Below are positions 55,081 through 64,000 of a stretch of 64,000 nt of DNA, in pieces. How positions within the stretch are numbered: the stretch's first letter is position 1; the number at the start of each line of letters is the position of its first letter. The position numbers were made by a program, and so were the translations under genes. Source of the stretch: an uncultured Caldimonas sp. (lineage in GTDB: Bacteria; Pseudomonadota; Gammaproteobacteria; Burkholderiales; Burkholderiaceae); contig NZ_CAMLJQ010000005.1 of assembly GCF_946480305.1 (NCBI RefSeq), positions 62,001 to 126,000 of the forward strand, written 5' to 3'. Below the pieces are notes generated by a model. That model saw only the letters and a list, made by a program, of their open reading frames with translations. It was not told the origin of the DNA and ran no database searches.

Positions 55081-56511
55081 ATGCGCGTGCTGGCCCTGTC
55101 CGTCCTCTTCCAGCGCCTCCACTGGCACGCGGTGCTCTGGTGCCTGGTGTCGTGGTGGCCCATCTTCGCGGCCGCGATGCCGGCCGCAGGCTGGGCCGCG
55201 CCGGGCACGGTGAGCGTGATCACGGTGGACGGCGCCATCGGTCCGGCCACGGCCGAACACGTGCGCCGAGGCCTCGACCGGGCCGCTCGCGACGGTCACC
55301 GGCTTGTCGTCCTCGCGATGGACACGCCCGGCGGGCTGGACACCTCGATGCGGCAGATCATCAAGGCCATTCTGGCATCGCAGGTCCCGGTCGCCAGCTA
55401 TGTGTCGCCCAGCGGCGCACGGGCCGCCAGCGCGGGCACCTACATCCTCTATTCGAGCCACGTGGCGGCCATGGCCCCCGGTACCAACCTCGGTGCCGCC
55501 ACCCCGGTGCAGATCGGCGGCTCGCAGCCGCGCGACGACGACCCGGTGCCGCGCGGCGAGCCGGCGGCCTCGGGCGCGGACAGCCCCGAACCCCCCGCCG
55601 GTTCGGCCAGCACCCGCAAGCAGGTGAACGATGCGGTGGCGTACATCCGCGGCCTCGCCGACATGCGGGGCCGCAATGCCGAATGGGCCGAACGCGCGGT
55701 GCGCGAGGCCGTCAGCCTGCCGGCCACCGAGGCGCAGCAACTGAAGGTGGTCGACCTCGTCGCGCGCGACCTCGACGACCTGCTGCAGCAGTTGAACGGC
55801 CGCCGCGTCAACGTGCTCGGACAGGAGGTGACGCTCGACACCGCCGGCGCCACGGTGGTGCGCCACGAGGCCGATTGGCGCGTGCGCCTGCTGGCGGCCA
55901 TCACCGACCCGAGCGTGGCATTGATCTTGATGATGATCGGCGTCTACGGGCTGTTCTTCGAGTTCTCGAACCCCGGCTTCGGCGTGCCCGGCGTGCTGGG
56001 CGGCATCTGCCTGCTGCTCGCCCTCTATGCGCTGCAACTGCTGCCGGTCAACTATGCGGGCCTGGCGCTGATTCTGCTCGGTCTTGCCTTCATGGCAGCC
56101 GAGGCCTTCGCGCCGAGCTTCGGCGTGCTGGGCATCGGCGGTGCCGTGGCATTCGCCATCGGTGCGGTGATCCTGATCGACACCGATGCGCCGGGCTTCG
56201 GCATCCCGATCGGCCTGATCGTCGCGCTGGCGGCCACCAGTGCCGTGTTCGTCGGCGTCATCACCGGCATGGCGCTGAGGGCGCGCCGGCGTGCGGTGGT
56301 GAGCGGTGACGAGGCGCTGCCCGGCAGCGTGGCGCAGGTGCTGTCGGTCGACGAGCAGGGCCCGTGGGTGCAGCACGCCGGGGAGCGCTGGCGCGCCAGC
56401 AGCACGGCTGCCTTGCAGGCCGGCCAGACGGTGCGCGTGCTCGGCCGGCACGGACTGGTGCTGGACGTCGCCCCTTTCGACTCACACCCTGAACAACCCC
56501 AAGGAGGCTGA
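55081..56511 (+). CDS. NfeD-family membrane serine protease
   Basis: About 476 residues from ATG 55081, preceded by AAAGG; ATG 55051 would add ten residues without a ribosome site. The signal peptide ends near AGWAA. A ClpP-like domain follows (about 40-260), with [14 protein letters not shown] and the nucleophile region [14 protein letters not shown]. Four membrane helices (about 270-390) and a C-terminal NfeD/OB-fold domain (about 405-470) complete it. These proteases cleave stomatin-type proteins; the next gene is a slipin, 2 bp away, so the pair forms the usual membrane-quality-control module. Confidence 0.9.
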   Translation: MRVLALSVLFQRLHWHAVLWCLVSWWPIFAAAMPAAGWAAPGTVSVITVDGAIGPATAEHVRRGLDRAARDGHRLVVLAMDTPGGLDTSMRQIIKAILASQVPVASYVSPSGARAASAGTYILYSSHVAAMAPGTNLGAATPVQIGGSQPRDDDPVPRGEPAASGADSPEPPAGSASTRKQVNDAVAYIRGLADMRGRNAEWAERAVREAVSLPATEAQQLKVVDLVARDLDDLLQQLNGRRVNVLGQEVTLDTAGATVVRHEADWRVRLLAAITDPSVALILMMIGVYGLFFEFSNPGFGVPGVLGGICLLLALYALQLLPVNYAGLALILLGLAFMAAEAFAPSFGVLGIGGAVAFAIGAVILIDTDAPGFGIPIGLIVALAATSAVFVGVITGMALRARRRAVVSGDEALPGSVAQVLSVDEQGPWVQHAGERWRASSTAALQAGQTVRVLGRHGLVLDVAPFDSHPEQPQGG

Positions 56512-56513
56512 AC

Positions 56514-57281
56514 ATGTTCATGAACTTCGGTTTTGGCGGCATCGCGATCCTGGCGCTGATCGCGCTGCTGGTCTCGGCACTGCGCATCCTGCGCGAGTAC
56601 GAGCGCGGCGTCGTGTTCCAGCTCGGCCGCTTCTGGAAGGTCAAGGGCCCGGGCCTGGTGTTCGTGATCCCCGGGATCCAGCAGATGGTGCGCGTCGATC
56701 TGCGCACGCTGGTGCTGGACGTGCCCAAGCAGGACGTGATATCGCGTGACAACGTCTCGGTGCAGGTCAACGCGGTGGTGTACTTCCGGGTGGTCGATCC
56801 GCAGAAGGCCATCATCCAGGTCGAGAACTACGGCGTTGCCACCAGTCAGCTGGCGCAGACCACACTGCGCGCTGTGCTGGGCAAGCACGAGCTCGACGAA
56901 ATGCTGGCCGAGCGTGAACGGCTCAACGTCGACATCCAGCAGGTGCTCGACGCGCAGACCGACGCCTGGGGCATCAAGGTGGCGAACGTAGAGATCAAGC
57001 ACGTCGACCTGGACGAGTCGATGGTGCGTGCCATCGCCCGCCAGGCCGAAGCCGAACGAGAGCGGCGTGCCAAGGTGATCCACGCCGAAGGCGAGCTGCA
57101 GGCGTCGGAGAAGCTGATGCAGGCCGCCGAAATGCTGGGGCGCCAGCCGGGCGCCATGCAACTGCGCTACATGCAAACGCTGGGGACGATCGCCCACGAC
57201 AAGACCAACACCATCGTGTTCCCGATGCCAATGGATCTGCTCACAGGGTTTGCCGACGTACTGAAGGCCAAGGCGCCCTGA
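56514..57281 (+). CDS. Slipin (stomatin/SPFH-domain protein)
   Basis: 255 residues with an N-terminal membrane helix (about 7-23) and an SPFH domain starting [22 protein letters not shown]. The C-terminal helical region contains [29 protein letters not shown], typical of the oligomerising coiled coil. Partner of the preceding NfeD protease. AAGGAGG lies before the ATG. Its stop is only 3 bases from the convergent yqaA stop, leaving no room for a terminator. Confidence 0.93.
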   Translation: MFMNFGFGGIAILALIALLVSALRILREYERGVVFQLGRFWKVKGPGLVFVIPGIQQMVRVDLRTLVLDVPKQDVISRDNVSVQVNAVVYFRVVDPQKAIIQVENYGVATSQLAQTTLRAVLGKHELDEMLAERERLNVDIQQVLDAQTDAWGIKVANVEIKHVDLDESMVRAIARQAEAERERRAKVIHAEGELQASEKLMQAAEMLGRQPGAMQLRYMQTLGTIAHDKTNTIVFPMPMDLLTGFADVLKAKAP

Positions 57282-57284
57282 GCG

Positions 57285-57755
57285 CTACACCGGGAAAGCC
57301 CACAGCAACGCGAGCGTCATGACCACGTAACGGCAGAACTTGCCGATCGCCATGTAGAGCACGCACGGCCAGAACGGCAGCTTCAGCCAGCCGGCGACGC
57401 CGCACAGCGGGTCACCGACGATGGGCAGCCACGACAGCAGGCAGGCCTTGGGGCCGAAGCGTTCCAGCCAGCCGAGCACACGGTGCTCGACACGCTTGTG
57501 CGTGATGCGTTCGTAGGCCACCTCGACGCCGTAGCCCATCCACCACGAGATGGCGCCGCCCAGCGTGTTGCCGAGGGTCGCCACGAGGATGCCGGGCCAC
57601 AGCATCGCGGGGTTCAACCGGACGAGGCCATACAGAGCGGGCTCGGAGCCCATCGGCAGCAAGGTCGCCGACACGGTCGCGACGATGAACAGGGTGCTCA
57701 GCCCGTACTCCGGCAGCGCAAGCAGGTTCAGCAGTCGTTGCAACCATGCGTCCAT
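57285..57755 (-). CDS. yqaA: YqaA-family inner-membrane protein (VTT/DedA-like)
   Basis: 156 residues with about four membrane segments. GNTLGGAISWWMGYG and GPKACLLSWLPIVGDPLCGVAGWLKL match the YqaA branch of the SNARE-associated/VTT family, in which DedA-like proteins help lipid-carrier or phospholipid flipping. The precise role of YqaA is not known. It is convergent with the slipin gene and divergent from dusB. Confidence 0.88.
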   Translation of the reverse strand: MDAWLQRLLNLLALPEYGLSTLFIVATVSATLLPMGSEPALYGLVRLNPAMLWPGILVATLGNTLGGAISWWMGYGVEVAYERITHKRVEHRVLGWLERFGPKACLLSWLPIVGDPLCGVAGWLKLPFWPCVLYMAIGKFCRYVVMTLALLWAFPV

Positions 57756-57886
57756 GGCCGCGGATTATGGCCGCCCGGCCCGCTGCCCCACGGCCCGGGG
57801 ACTTGCCCTGCGCCGGCCCGCCGGTCCCGTCCCTGGCCGCCTGCGCTGGCACAGGTTCCGTTGCGCAGGCTGAAAGCCGCAGCCGC

Positions 57887-57892
57887 TATACT
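57887..57892 (+). promoter_or_regulatory. Possible -10 element for dusB-fis
   Basis: TATACT lies 40 bp before the dusB ATG. The nearest -35-like sequence (TTGCGC) is 20 bases upstream, longer than optimal, so the promoter call is weak. Confidence 0.35.
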
Positions 57893-57932
57893 CTGCCTCC
57901 TTTTTCAGCACACCCCCTCCCCGAGCTTTCTC

Positions 57933-58976
57933 ATGCGCATCGGCCCGATCGAACTGCCGAACCCGCTTTTCGTCGCGCCCATGGCCGGCGTGACGGACCG
58001 CCCGTTCCGGCAGCTGTGCAAGCGGCTGGGCGCGGGCTATGCGGTCAGCGAGATGGTGACCTCGCGGCGCGAGTTGTGGAACAGCCTGAAGACCTCGCGC
58101 CGCGCCAACCATGAGGGCGAAGCGGCGCCGATCGCCGTGCAGATCGCCGGCACCGAGCCGATCATGATGGCCGAGGCCGCGGCCTACAACATCGACCGTG
58201 GCGCGCAGATCATCGACATCAATATGGGCTGCCCGGCCAAGAAGGTGTGCAACAAGTGGGCGGGCTCCGCACTGATGCAGGACGAGGCGCTGGCCACCCG
58301 GATCGTCGAGGCGGTCGTCACGGCTTGCCTGCCGCACGGCGTGCCCGTCACGTTGAAGATGCGCACGGGCTGGTGTCAGCAGCACAAGAATGCGTTGACG
58401 ATCGCCCGTGCGGCCGAGTCGGCAGGTGTTGCGATGGTCACGGTGCATGGCCGCACCCGAGAGCAGGGCTACAAGGGCGACGCCGAATACGACACCATTG
58501 CCGCCGTCAAGGCCGCGCTGCGCATTCCGGTCGTCGCCAACGGCGACATCACCTCACCCGAGAAGGCACGCGAGGTGCTGCAATGCACGGGCGCCGACGC
58601 CTTGATGGTCGGCCGCGCTGCACAGGGCCGGCCGTGGATCTTCCGCGAGATCGCGCATTACCTCGCGACCGGCGAACACCTCGATGCGCCGCTGGTGCAC
58701 GACGTGCGTCAGTGGCTGGTCGAGCACCTGCACGACCATTACGCCCTCTATGGCGAATACACGGGCGTGCGCACGGCACGCAAGCACATCGGCTGGTACG
58801 TGCGGGGGCTGCCCGGCGGCGAGGCCTTCCGCCAGGCGATGAACGCGCTGGAGAACTGCGAGCAGCAATTGCTGGCCGTCAACGACTACTTTGATCAACT
58901 GGCTGCGTCGTACCACCGCCTGCCCGAGCCACAAGCCCTGGCCGACGACGACGCCCTGACCCTGGAAGCCGCATGA
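57933..58976 (+). CDS. dusB: tRNA-dihydrouridine synthase B
   Basis: 347 residues starting MRIGPIELPNPLFVAPMAGVTDRPFR, the FMN-binding start of Dus proteins. NMGCPAKKVC holds catalytic Cys100. MVTVHGRTREQGYKG and GADALMVGRAAQGRPW complete the TIM-barrel FMN site. It reduces uridines in the tRNA D-loop. The longer frame upstream of 57933 has no family similarity. The stop overlaps the fis start, the classic dusB-fis arrangement. Confidence 0.96.
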   Translation: MRIGPIELPNPLFVAPMAGVTDRPFRQLCKRLGAGYAVSEMVTSRRELWNSLKTSRRANHEGEAAPIAVQIAGTEPIMMAEAAAYNIDRGAQIIDINMGCPAKKVCNKWAGSALMQDEALATRIVEAVVTACLPHGVPVTLKMRTGWCQQHKNALTIARAAESAGVAMVTVHGRTREQGYKGDAEYDTIAAVKAALRIPVVANGDITSPEKAREVLQCTGADALMVGRAAQGRPWIFREIAHYLATGEHLDAPLVHDVRQWLVEHLHDHYALYGEYTGVRTARKHIGWYVRGLPGGEAFRQAMNALENCEQQLLAVNDYFDQLAASYHRLPEPQALADDDALTLEAA

Positions 58977-59209
58977 GCAAGAAGAACATCGAAGAGTGCA
59001 TTCGCACGAGCCTGGAGTCCTACTTCAAGGACTTGCGCGGAGAGGAGCCGCACTCGATGTACGACATGATCATCCACGTCGTCGAGAAGCCGCTGCTCGA
59101 GGTGGTGATGCAACAGGCCGATGGCAACCAGTCGCGCGCCGCGGAGTGGCTGGGCATCAACCGCAACACACTGCGGCGCAAACTGGTCGAACACAAGCTC
59201 ATGAAATAA
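58973..59209 (+). CDS. fis: Fis-family DNA-binding regulator
   Basis: 78 residues, slightly shorter than the enterobacterial 98. The C-terminal helix-turn-helix GNQSRAAEWLGINRNTLRRKLVEHKL is typical of Fis, with the N-terminal dimer helices before it. Fis bends DNA and affects rRNA and metabolic promoters. The start overlaps the dusB stop (ATGA). A dispersed hairpin element follows the TAA. Confidence 0.95.
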   Translation: MSKKNIEECIRTSLESYFKDLRGEEPHSMYDMIIHVVEKPLLEVVMQQADGNQSRAAEWLGINRNTLRRKLVEHKLMK

Positions 59210-59289
59210 GGCCCCCCCTACGGCCTTCGGCCGCCCCCCAGGGGGCGATGCTGGCGGACCGGCGCAGCCGGATCCTCGGCATCACTCGG
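59210..59289 (+). repeat. Stop-anchored dispersed hairpin element, copy 3
   Basis: It starts directly after the fis TAA. Hairpins read CGGCCTTCGGCCG, CCCCCCAGGGGG and CCGGCGCAGCCGG, ending GGCATCACTCGG. Same architecture as the other four copies. Confidence 0.85.
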
Positions 59290-59373
59290 ACTGGATGCGG
59301 TGGCGTGCCAAGAGGGTCGTGTATGGACGCATTTTTTTGAACGGCACTGATACCAAACACCGAGGCCACAAAC

Positions 59374-60942
59374 ATGCAAGCCCTGCTTTCCGTTTCCGAC
59401 AAGACCGGCATCGTCGAGTTCGCCCAGGCGCTCCATGCGCTGGGTGTGAAGCTGCTTTCCACGGGGGGCACGGCCAAGCTGCTGGCCGAGAAGGGGCTGC
59501 CGGTGACGGAGGTGGCCGAAGTGACGGGTTTTCCGGAGATGCTGGATGGGCGCGTGAAGACGCTGCATCCGCGCATACACGGCGGCCTGCTGGCGCGGCG
59601 CGACCTGCCCGAGCACATGGCGGCGCTGAAGTCGCACGGCATCGGCACGATCGACCTGTTGATCGTGAACCTCTATCCGTTCAAGCAGGCCACGGCGCGG
59701 CCTGACTGCACGCTGGAGGATGCGATCGAGAACATCGACATCGGTGGGCCGGCCATGCTGCGCGCCGCGGCGAAGAACTGGCAGGACGTGGCGGTCGTCA
59801 TCGACCCGAGCGACTACGAGCGCGTGCTCGGCGAGCTGAAGGCCGGCAAGCTGGAACGCAACACCAAGTTCATGCTGGCGAAGAAGGTGTTCGCGCACAC
59901 CGCCGCCTATGACGGCATGATCACCAACTACCTCACCGCGCTGGAGGAAGGCGCCGAGAACGCGACGGCCGACGTGCCCAAGCGCGCGGACTACCCGGCG
60001 GTGTTCAACCTGCAGCTGCACAAGACGCAGGACATGCGCTACGGCGAGAACCCGCACCAGAGCGCCGCGTTCTATCGGGATGCCACGCCCGTGGCCGGCA
60101 GCCTGGCGCACTACCGCCAGCTGCAGGGCAAGGAACTGTCGTACAACAACATCGCCGACGCCGATGCGGCCTGGGAGTGCGTCAAGACCTTCGACGCCCC
60201 CGCCTGCGTGATCATCAAGCACGCCAACCCCTGCGGCGTGGCAGTGGCCGGCAATGCGGCCGAGGCGTACGCCAAGGCGTTCAAGACCGACTCCACCTCG
60301 GCCTTCGGCGGCATCATCGCGTTCAACCAGACGATGGACCGGGCGGCGGCCGAGCTGGTCGCCAAGCAGTTCGTCGAGGTGCTGATCGCCCCGAGCTACA
60401 CGCCCGAGGCGCTGGAGATCTTCAAGGCCAAGCAGAACGTGCGCCTGCTCGAAGTGCCGCTCGCGCGCGACGCCAACCCGTTCGACCTGAAGCGTGTGGG
60501 CGGCGGCGTGCTGCTGCAGTCGGCCGATGCCAAGAACGTGGCCGCGAGCGAGTTGCGCGTGGTCACGAACAAGCAGCCGACGCACGAGCAGATGCAGGAC
60601 CTGCTGTTCGCGTGGAAGGTCGCGAAGTTCGTCAAGAGCAATGCCATCGTGTTCTGCGCCGGCGGCATGACGCTGGGCGTCGGGGCCGGCCAGATGAGCC
60701 GCATCGACTCGGCCCGCATTGCGTCGATCAAGGCCGAGAACGCGGGGCTGACGCTGCAGGGCTCCGCCGTGGCGAGCGATGCCTTCTTCCCGTTCCGCGA
60801 CGGCCTGGACGTGGTGTGCGACGCCGGCGCGACCTGCGTGATCCAGCCGGGCGGCAGCATGCGCGACGACGAGGTGATCGCCGCCGCGAACGAGCGGGGC
60901 ATCGCGATGGTGCTCACGGGCACGCGGCACTTCCGGCACTGA
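59374..60942 (+). CDS. purH: Bifunctional AICAR transformylase/IMP cyclohydrolase
   Basis: 522 residues. The N-terminal MGS-like IMP cyclohydrolase domain (about 1-145) has [19 protein letters not shown] and [15 protein letters not shown]. The C-terminal transformylase domain has [25 protein letters not shown] and [11 protein letters not shown]. It catalyses the last two steps of purine synthesis, AICAR to FAICAR to IMP. It is near dusB-fis but has its own gap, and a dispersed element follows its stop. Confidence 0.97.
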   Translation: MQALLSVSDKTGIVEFAQALHALGVKLLSTGGTAKLLAEKGLPVTEVAEVTGFPEMLDGRVKTLHPRIHGGLLARRDLPEHMAALKSHGIGTIDLLIVNLYPFKQATARPDCTLEDAIENIDIGGPAMLRAAAKNWQDVAVVIDPSDYERVLGELKAGKLERNTKFMLAKKVFAHTAAYDGMITNYLTALEEGAENATADVPKRADYPAVFNLQLHKTQDMRYGENPHQSAAFYRDATPVAGSLAHYRQLQGKELSYNNIADADAAWECVKTFDAPACVIIKHANPCGVAVAGNAAEAYAKAFKTDSTSAFGGIIAFNQTMDRAAAELVAKQFVEVLIAPSYTPEALEIFKAKQNVRLLEVPLARDANPFDLKRVGGGVLLQSADAKNVAASELRVVTNKQPTHEQMQDLLFAWKVAKFVKSNAIVFCAGGMTLGVGAGQMSRIDSARIASIKAENAGLTLQGSAVASDAFFPFRDGLDVVCDAGATCVIQPGGSMRDDEVIAAANERGIAMVLTGTRHFRH

Positions 60943-61028
60943 CTGGCTCACCCCCTGCGCGCTTGGCGCGCCCCCCTTCGAGGGGGCGCCACCAGTGGAC
61001 CGGCTGAGCCGGATCCACGGTGTCCGCT
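60943..61028 (+). repeat. Stop-anchored dispersed hairpin element, copy 4
   Basis: It begins within a few bases of the purH TGA. Hairpins read CGCGCTTGGCGCG, CCCCCCTTCGAGGGGG and CCGGCTGAGCCGG. The first arm differs in sequence from other copies but still pairs. Confidence 0.82.
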
Positions 61029-61078
61029 GAGCAATACCGCCTGCGTCGTGCAACCGCTCACCCGCTAACATCGCGCGC

Positions 61079-61705
61079 ATGACGCTACCCGAAGCCGCCG
61101 GACTGTTGCTGTCCTTCGTTGCCCGCCTGATCACCGGTGCCCAGGGCCATTGGTATGGCTCGGTGCCGAAGGCGGAGCAGCGCATCTACTTCGCCAACCA
61201 CCAGAGCCACCTGGACTGGGTGCTGATCTGGTGCTCGTTGCCCGCAGAGCTGCGGTCGCAGACGCGGCCGATCGCGGCGAAGGACTACTGGACGTCGACG
61301 CCGTTCAAGCACTGGATCACGCGCGAGATCTTCAATGCGGTGTACGTGAACCGCCAACGCACCGACGACCAGGATCCGCTGGAGCCGTTGGCCGAGGCGC
61401 TGAAGAACGGCGACTCGCTGGTGATCTTTCCGGAAGGCACGCGCAGCAATCTCGACGAGCCGCAGCCGTTCAAGTCCGGCCTGTACCACCTGGCGCAGCA
61501 GTTCCCGGACGTGCAGCTCATCCCGGCCTGGATCGACAACGTGCAACGCGTGATGCCCAAGGGCGAAGTGGTGCCGGTGCCCATCCTGTGCTCGGTGACC
61601 TTCGGCGCGCCGATGCAGTTGCAGCCGGGCGAGGAGAAGCGCGCCTTCCTCGAGCGCGCCCGTGAGGCCGTGGTCGCGTTGCGGCGCATCGAGAGGGCTG
61701 CCTGA
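61079..61705 (+). CDS. PlsC-like 1-acyl-glycerol-3-phosphate acyltransferase
   Basis: 208 residues. The acyltransferase block I is NHQSHLDW (NHx4D) and block III is IFPEGTRS. FNAVYVNRQRTD and LIPAWIDN follow family spacing. It transfers an acyl chain to lysophosphatidic acid or a similar acceptor at the inner membrane. Its stop overlaps the start of a CdsA-like gene (TGATG), so the pair probably makes a CDP-linked lipid. The shorter length suggests a paralog rather than the main PlsC. Confidence 0.87.
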   Translation: MTLPEAAGLLLSFVARLITGAQGHWYGSVPKAEQRIYFANHQSHLDWVLIWCSLPAELRSQTRPIAAKDYWTSTPFKHWITREIFNAVYVNRQRTDDQDPLEPLAEALKNGDSLVIFPEGTRSNLDEPQPFKSGLYHLAQQFPDVQLIPAWIDNVQRVMPKGEVVPVPILCSVTFGAPMQLQPGEEKRAFLERAREAVVALRRIERAA

Positions 61706-62679
61706 TGTTCAAGCAACTGCGTGCGTGGGATGCCAGCGACCAGATCGCGCTGCTGTTCGTGATCGTGTTCGGCGTGCTGGGCCTGGCCACGATGCTGGGC
61801 GTCGTGATGAGCCTCAAGGCCAACGACGAGGTGCGCGCGGCGCGGGCCGATCGCTTCAAGCGTCAGCTCCAGACCTCATGGGTCATGGTCACGGTGTTCT
61901 GGATCGCCTGGATTGCCGGCACCTTTGTCTCGGTGCTGCTGTTCGGGCTGGTGTCCTTCCTCGCGCTGCGGGAGTTCATCACGCTCGCGCACACCCGCCG
62001 AGGCGACCACCGCAGCCTGATCGTCGCCTTCTTCATCGTGCTGCCGGTGCAGTACTACCTGGTGGGGGCGCGCCACTTCGACCTGTTCTCGGTGTTCGTG
62101 CCGGTCTATGTGTTCTTCGCGATCCCTGTGATCAGCGCACTGGCCAACGACCCGGAGCGCTTCCTGGAGCGCAACTCGAAGATCCAGTGGGGCATCATGG
62201 TCTGCGTCTATGGCTTGAGTCATGCGCCCGCGTTGTTGCTGCTCGATTTCCCCAAATACGAGGGGCGCGGCGCCTTCCTGCTGTTCTTCCTCGTGATGGT
62301 CGTGCAATCGTGCATGGTGCTGCAGGCGTACGTCGCGCGACACTACTCGCTGAAAGCCGTGGCCCCGCGCATCAGCGCCTCGTTCTCGTGGCGCGGTGCG
62401 GCGAATGGCGTGCTCGGCGGCAGCGTGATCGGCGCCTTCCTCTACTGGGTCACCCCGTTCAAGGCGGGGCAGGCCTTCGCGATGGCCTTGATCGCCTGTG
62501 CCGCCGGCACGTTCGGCCACTTCGTGATGAAAGCGTTGAAGAAGGATGCGGGCGTGCACTACTGGGGCAATGAGGGCCGGATGGTGACCGGCGCGGTGGG
62601 CCTGCTCGACCGCGTGGCGGCGATCAGCTTTGCGGCGCCGGTGTTCTTCCATTCTGTGCGTTGGTACTTCGAGTTGTGA
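61705..62679 (+). CDS. CdsA-like phosphatidate cytidylyltransferase paralog with altered signature
   Basis: 324 residues with about eight membrane segments and the CTP_transf_1 C-terminus. The signature region reads KKDAGVHYWGNEGRMVTGAVGLLDRVAAISFAAPVFFH. The KD and LDR are kept, but the usual HGG before LDR is AVG, and the Asp-Ser after DR-x is Ala-Ala. Canonical enzymes make CDP-diacylglycerol from phosphatidate and CTP. It is coupled to the plsC-like gene, an arrangement seen for secondary plsC-cdsA pairs. Reduced or altered activity is possible. Confidence 0.83.
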   Translation: MFKQLRAWDASDQIALLFVIVFGVLGLATMLGVVMSLKANDEVRAARADRFKRQLQTSWVMVTVFWIAWIAGTFVSVLLFGLVSFLALREFITLAHTRRGDHRSLIVAFFIVLPVQYYLVGARHFDLFSVFVPVYVFFAIPVISALANDPERFLERNSKIQWGIMVCVYGLSHAPALLLLDFPKYEGRGAFLLFFLVMVVQSCMVLQAYVARHYSLKAVAPRISASFSWRGAANGVLGGSVIGAFLYWVTPFKAGQAFAMALIACAAGTFGHFVMKALKKDAGVHYWGNEGRMVTGAVGLLDRVAAISFAAPVFFHSVRWYFEL

Positions 62680-62767
62680 TGACCCACCCCCGAAGCGGCT
62701 TCGCCGCTCCCCCTCAAGGGGGCGGCACCAGTGGCCCGGCAGAGCCGGTTCCACGGTGCCTGCTCGG
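62680..62767 (+). repeat. Stop-anchored dispersed hairpin element, copy 5
   Basis: It follows the TGA of the CdsA-like gene. Hairpins read AGCGGCTTCGCCGCT, CCCCCTCAAGGGGG and CCCGGCAGAGCCGG, ending GGTGCCTGCTCGG. The first arm again differs while still pairing. Confidence 0.83.
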
Positions 62768-62820
62768 ATTCTTGGCCGCGGCGCGCCGGATGCGGTGCTT
62801 CATTCCAGCGAAGGCGTGAG

Positions 62821-63372
62821 ATGCGAGTCCTCGGCATTGATCCGGGCTTGCAAACCACGGGCTTTGGTCTGGTGGACGTGGAGGGCTCACACTTGCACTA
62901 CGTGGCGAGCGGCACGATCAAGACGCGCGACGCGGCGCAGGGCGATCTGCCCGGGCGGTTGAAGATCATCTTCGACGGCGTGCGGGAGGTGGTGGGCCGC
63001 TACACGCCCACGGTGGCGTCGGTGGAGATCGTGTTCGTCAACGTCAACCCGCAGTCGACGCTGCTGCTGGGGCAGGCGCGCGGCGCGGCGCTGGCGGGGC
63101 TGGTGAGTTGCGAACTGGCGGTCAACGAGTACACCGCGCTGCAGATGAAGAAGGCGATCACCGGTCACGGGCTGGCGCGCAAGGAGCAGATCCAGGAGAT
63201 GGTGGCGCGGCTGCTGAAGTTGCCGGGGCTGCCCAGCAAGGATGCGGCAGATGCGCTGGGGATCGCGATCTGCCACGCGCATGCGGGCAGTTCGTTCGCC
63301 GCGGTCGCCAAGGCGGGCGGTACGTTGAACCGCCGCACGCATGCGCAGTACAAGGGCGGGCGCTCGTACTGA
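62821..63372 (+). CDS. ruvC: Crossover junction endodeoxyribonuclease RuvC
   Basis: 183 residues starting [16 protein letters not shown]. The four acidic metal ligands are D7, E69 (ASVEIVFV), D141 and D144 (SKDAADALG), as in E. coli RuvC. It resolves Holliday junctions with RuvAB. GAAGG precedes the ATG. The family usually keeps company with ruvA and ruvB, which are not in the window. Confidence 0.96.
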   Translation: MRVLGIDPGLQTTGFGLVDVEGSHLHYVASGTIKTRDAAQGDLPGRLKIIFDGVREVVGRYTPTVASVEIVFVNVNPQSTLLLGQARGAALAGLVSCELAVNEYTALQMKKAITGHGLARKEQIQEMVARLLKLPGLPSKDAADALGIAICHAHAGSSFAAVAKAGGTLNRRTHAQYKGGRSY

Positions 63373-63375
63373 AGT

Positions 63376-63397
63376 GCCCCCAGGCCTGCCTTGGGGC
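63376..63397. terminator. Hairpin between convergent ruvC and puuD-like genes
   Basis: GCCCCCAGG and CCTTGGGGC pair with one mismatch around CCTG, 3 bases after the ruvC stop. No T-run follows, so it may be a weak bidirectional terminator. Confidence 0.4.
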
Positions 63398-63438
63398 GGC
63401 CTTGCGTTGACTTGAGAGGCGCCGGCTTCAGGCAATCG

Positions 63439-64000
63439 TCACTTCACCGCAGCACCTTCCGTGAACCACCGCCCGATCAGGGCACGCTCTTCGTCGGTCA
63501 TGCCGGTTGCGTTGTTGAGCGGCATGGTCCGCTGAACAACGGACTGCTGGTACACCGCCTGCGCATGGCGCGCGAGCAGGTCGGACGTGTGCAAGGCCAC
63601 GTTCTTGTTCTGCAATTCGGCGTTGTGGCACATCGCGCAGCGTTGGTCGACCACCGCGCGCACCTGCGCATAGGTCACGGGGGTGGCGTCTGCAGCAGCG
63701 GCGCCGCGCCGCTCGGGCATGAGCCACACGGCGACCGCCACGAGCAACACCGCACCGGCCAACGCAGCCTGCCAAGGCGGGCGCGCCCCCTGCACGCGCG
63801 CAAGATGGCGCGCGACGAAGAAGTGCCGGATCAACGCGCCTGCCAGCATCACGAGCACCAGCACGAGCCAGTTGTGCTCGTGGCCATACGCAAAGCCGTA
63901 GTGGTTGCTGAGCATCGAGAACAGCACCGGCAGCGTGAAGTAGGTGTTGTGCACGCTGCGCTGCTTGCCGCGCTTGCCATGGATGGGGTCGACCGGCAGG
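63439..64000 (-). CDS. Urate hydroxylase PuuD-like membrane protein, C-terminal part (cut by window edge)
   Basis: The 187 visible residues continue in frame to the window edge (PIHGKRGKQRSVHNTYFTLPVLF). Membrane segments with NHYGFAYGHEHNWLVLVLVMLAGALIRHFFVARH match the PuuD/DUF989 urate oxidase family. The C-terminal cytochrome c domain has a single CAMCH haem site, followed by MPLNNATGMTDEERALIGRWF with the probable axial Met. It would oxidise urate and pass electrons to the respiratory chain. The N-terminal part is outside the window. PuuD is the best match, but another urate-oxidase-like cytochrome protein is possible. Confidence 0.8.
   Translation of the reverse strand, partial: LPVDPIHGKRGKQRSVHNTYFTLPVLFSMLSNHYGFAYGHEHNWLVLVLVMLAGALIRHFFVARHLARVQGARPPWQAALAGAVLLVAVAVWLMPERRGAAAADATPVTYAQVRAVVDQRCAMCHNAELQNKNVALHTSDLLARHAQAVYQQSVVQRTMPLNNATGMTDEERALIGRWFTEGAAVK

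Noticed and set aside
57483..57932. N-terminal extension of DusB
   Set aside because: The upstream frame runs antisense through yqaA and the intergenic region; Dus proteins begin at the IGP-IELPNP segment.
1..64000. Search by eye for tRNA, rRNA, transposase or phage genes
   Set aside because: No conserved tRNA T-loop context, rRNA segments, transposase motifs or integrase motifs were recognised; a covariance search would be needed to exclude small RNAs.

Overview
The window is GC-rich, densely packed chromosomal DNA. Gene content and local order (dusB-fis-purH, ruvC, ubiE next to a DUF971 gene, an Eps/exosortase-B polysaccharide locus of the Methylobacillus methanolan type) point to a betaproteobacterium, most likely of order Burkholderiales near Rubrivivax, Leptothrix, Methylibium or Caldimonas. 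This is inferred from gene families only. No rRNA, tRNA, insertion sequence or CRISPR array was seen.

Region 1 (1-33350) is a large exopolysaccharide locus. Positions 1-9918 (minus strand) run from a UbiA-HAD prenyltransferase through a 1113-residue membrane-glycosidase fusion, a small SMR-type membrane protein, three GT4 glycosyltransferases and a WecB/TagA-type transferase to a truncated UDP-glucose dehydrogenase. Positions 10473-19143 carry four paralogous secreted GH39/PslG-like glycosidases, three on plus and one on minus; two are lipoproteins. Positions 19207-32127 (minus) read, in transcription order, epsD, epsE, epsF, epsG, xrtB, epsI, gmd, fcl, flippase, GT4, polymerase/ligase-like protein, acyltransferase. 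Together these provide GDP-fucose, glycan assembly, flipping, polymerisation, length control, export, and probably trimming of an extracellular glycan.

Region 2 (32427-34683) holds a Tim44-domain protein, ubiE and a DUF971 protein. Region 3 (34720-45056) resembles a two-partner-secretion adhesin locus: transporter TpsB, a double-FecR-domain protein, a 1624-residue TpsA exoprotein, a HIT protein and, divergently, a GT41 (OGT/HMW1C-like) glycosyltransferase. A fourfold tandem repeat of 125 bp sits at the 3' end of the GT41 gene.

Region 4 (45570-64000) is mostly housekeeping: a giant FAD/Fe-S oxidoreductase, a ugpBAECQ operon behind a good Pho box, an NfeD-slipin pair, yqaA, dusB-fis, purH, a plsC-like/cdsA-like pair, ruvC, and the cut-off end of a PuuD-like urate hydroxylase. 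Five copies of a structured intergenic element lie directly after stop codons here; their hairpin arms vary while pairing is kept.

The most notable signals are an EpsG kinase with a tandem motif matching the MshEN c-di-GMP-binding pattern, the PslG-like gene array, the two-partner-secretion/FecR/GT41 combination, related inverted repeats upstream of both epsD and tpsA, the stop-anchored hairpin element, and the 125-bp tandem repeat.
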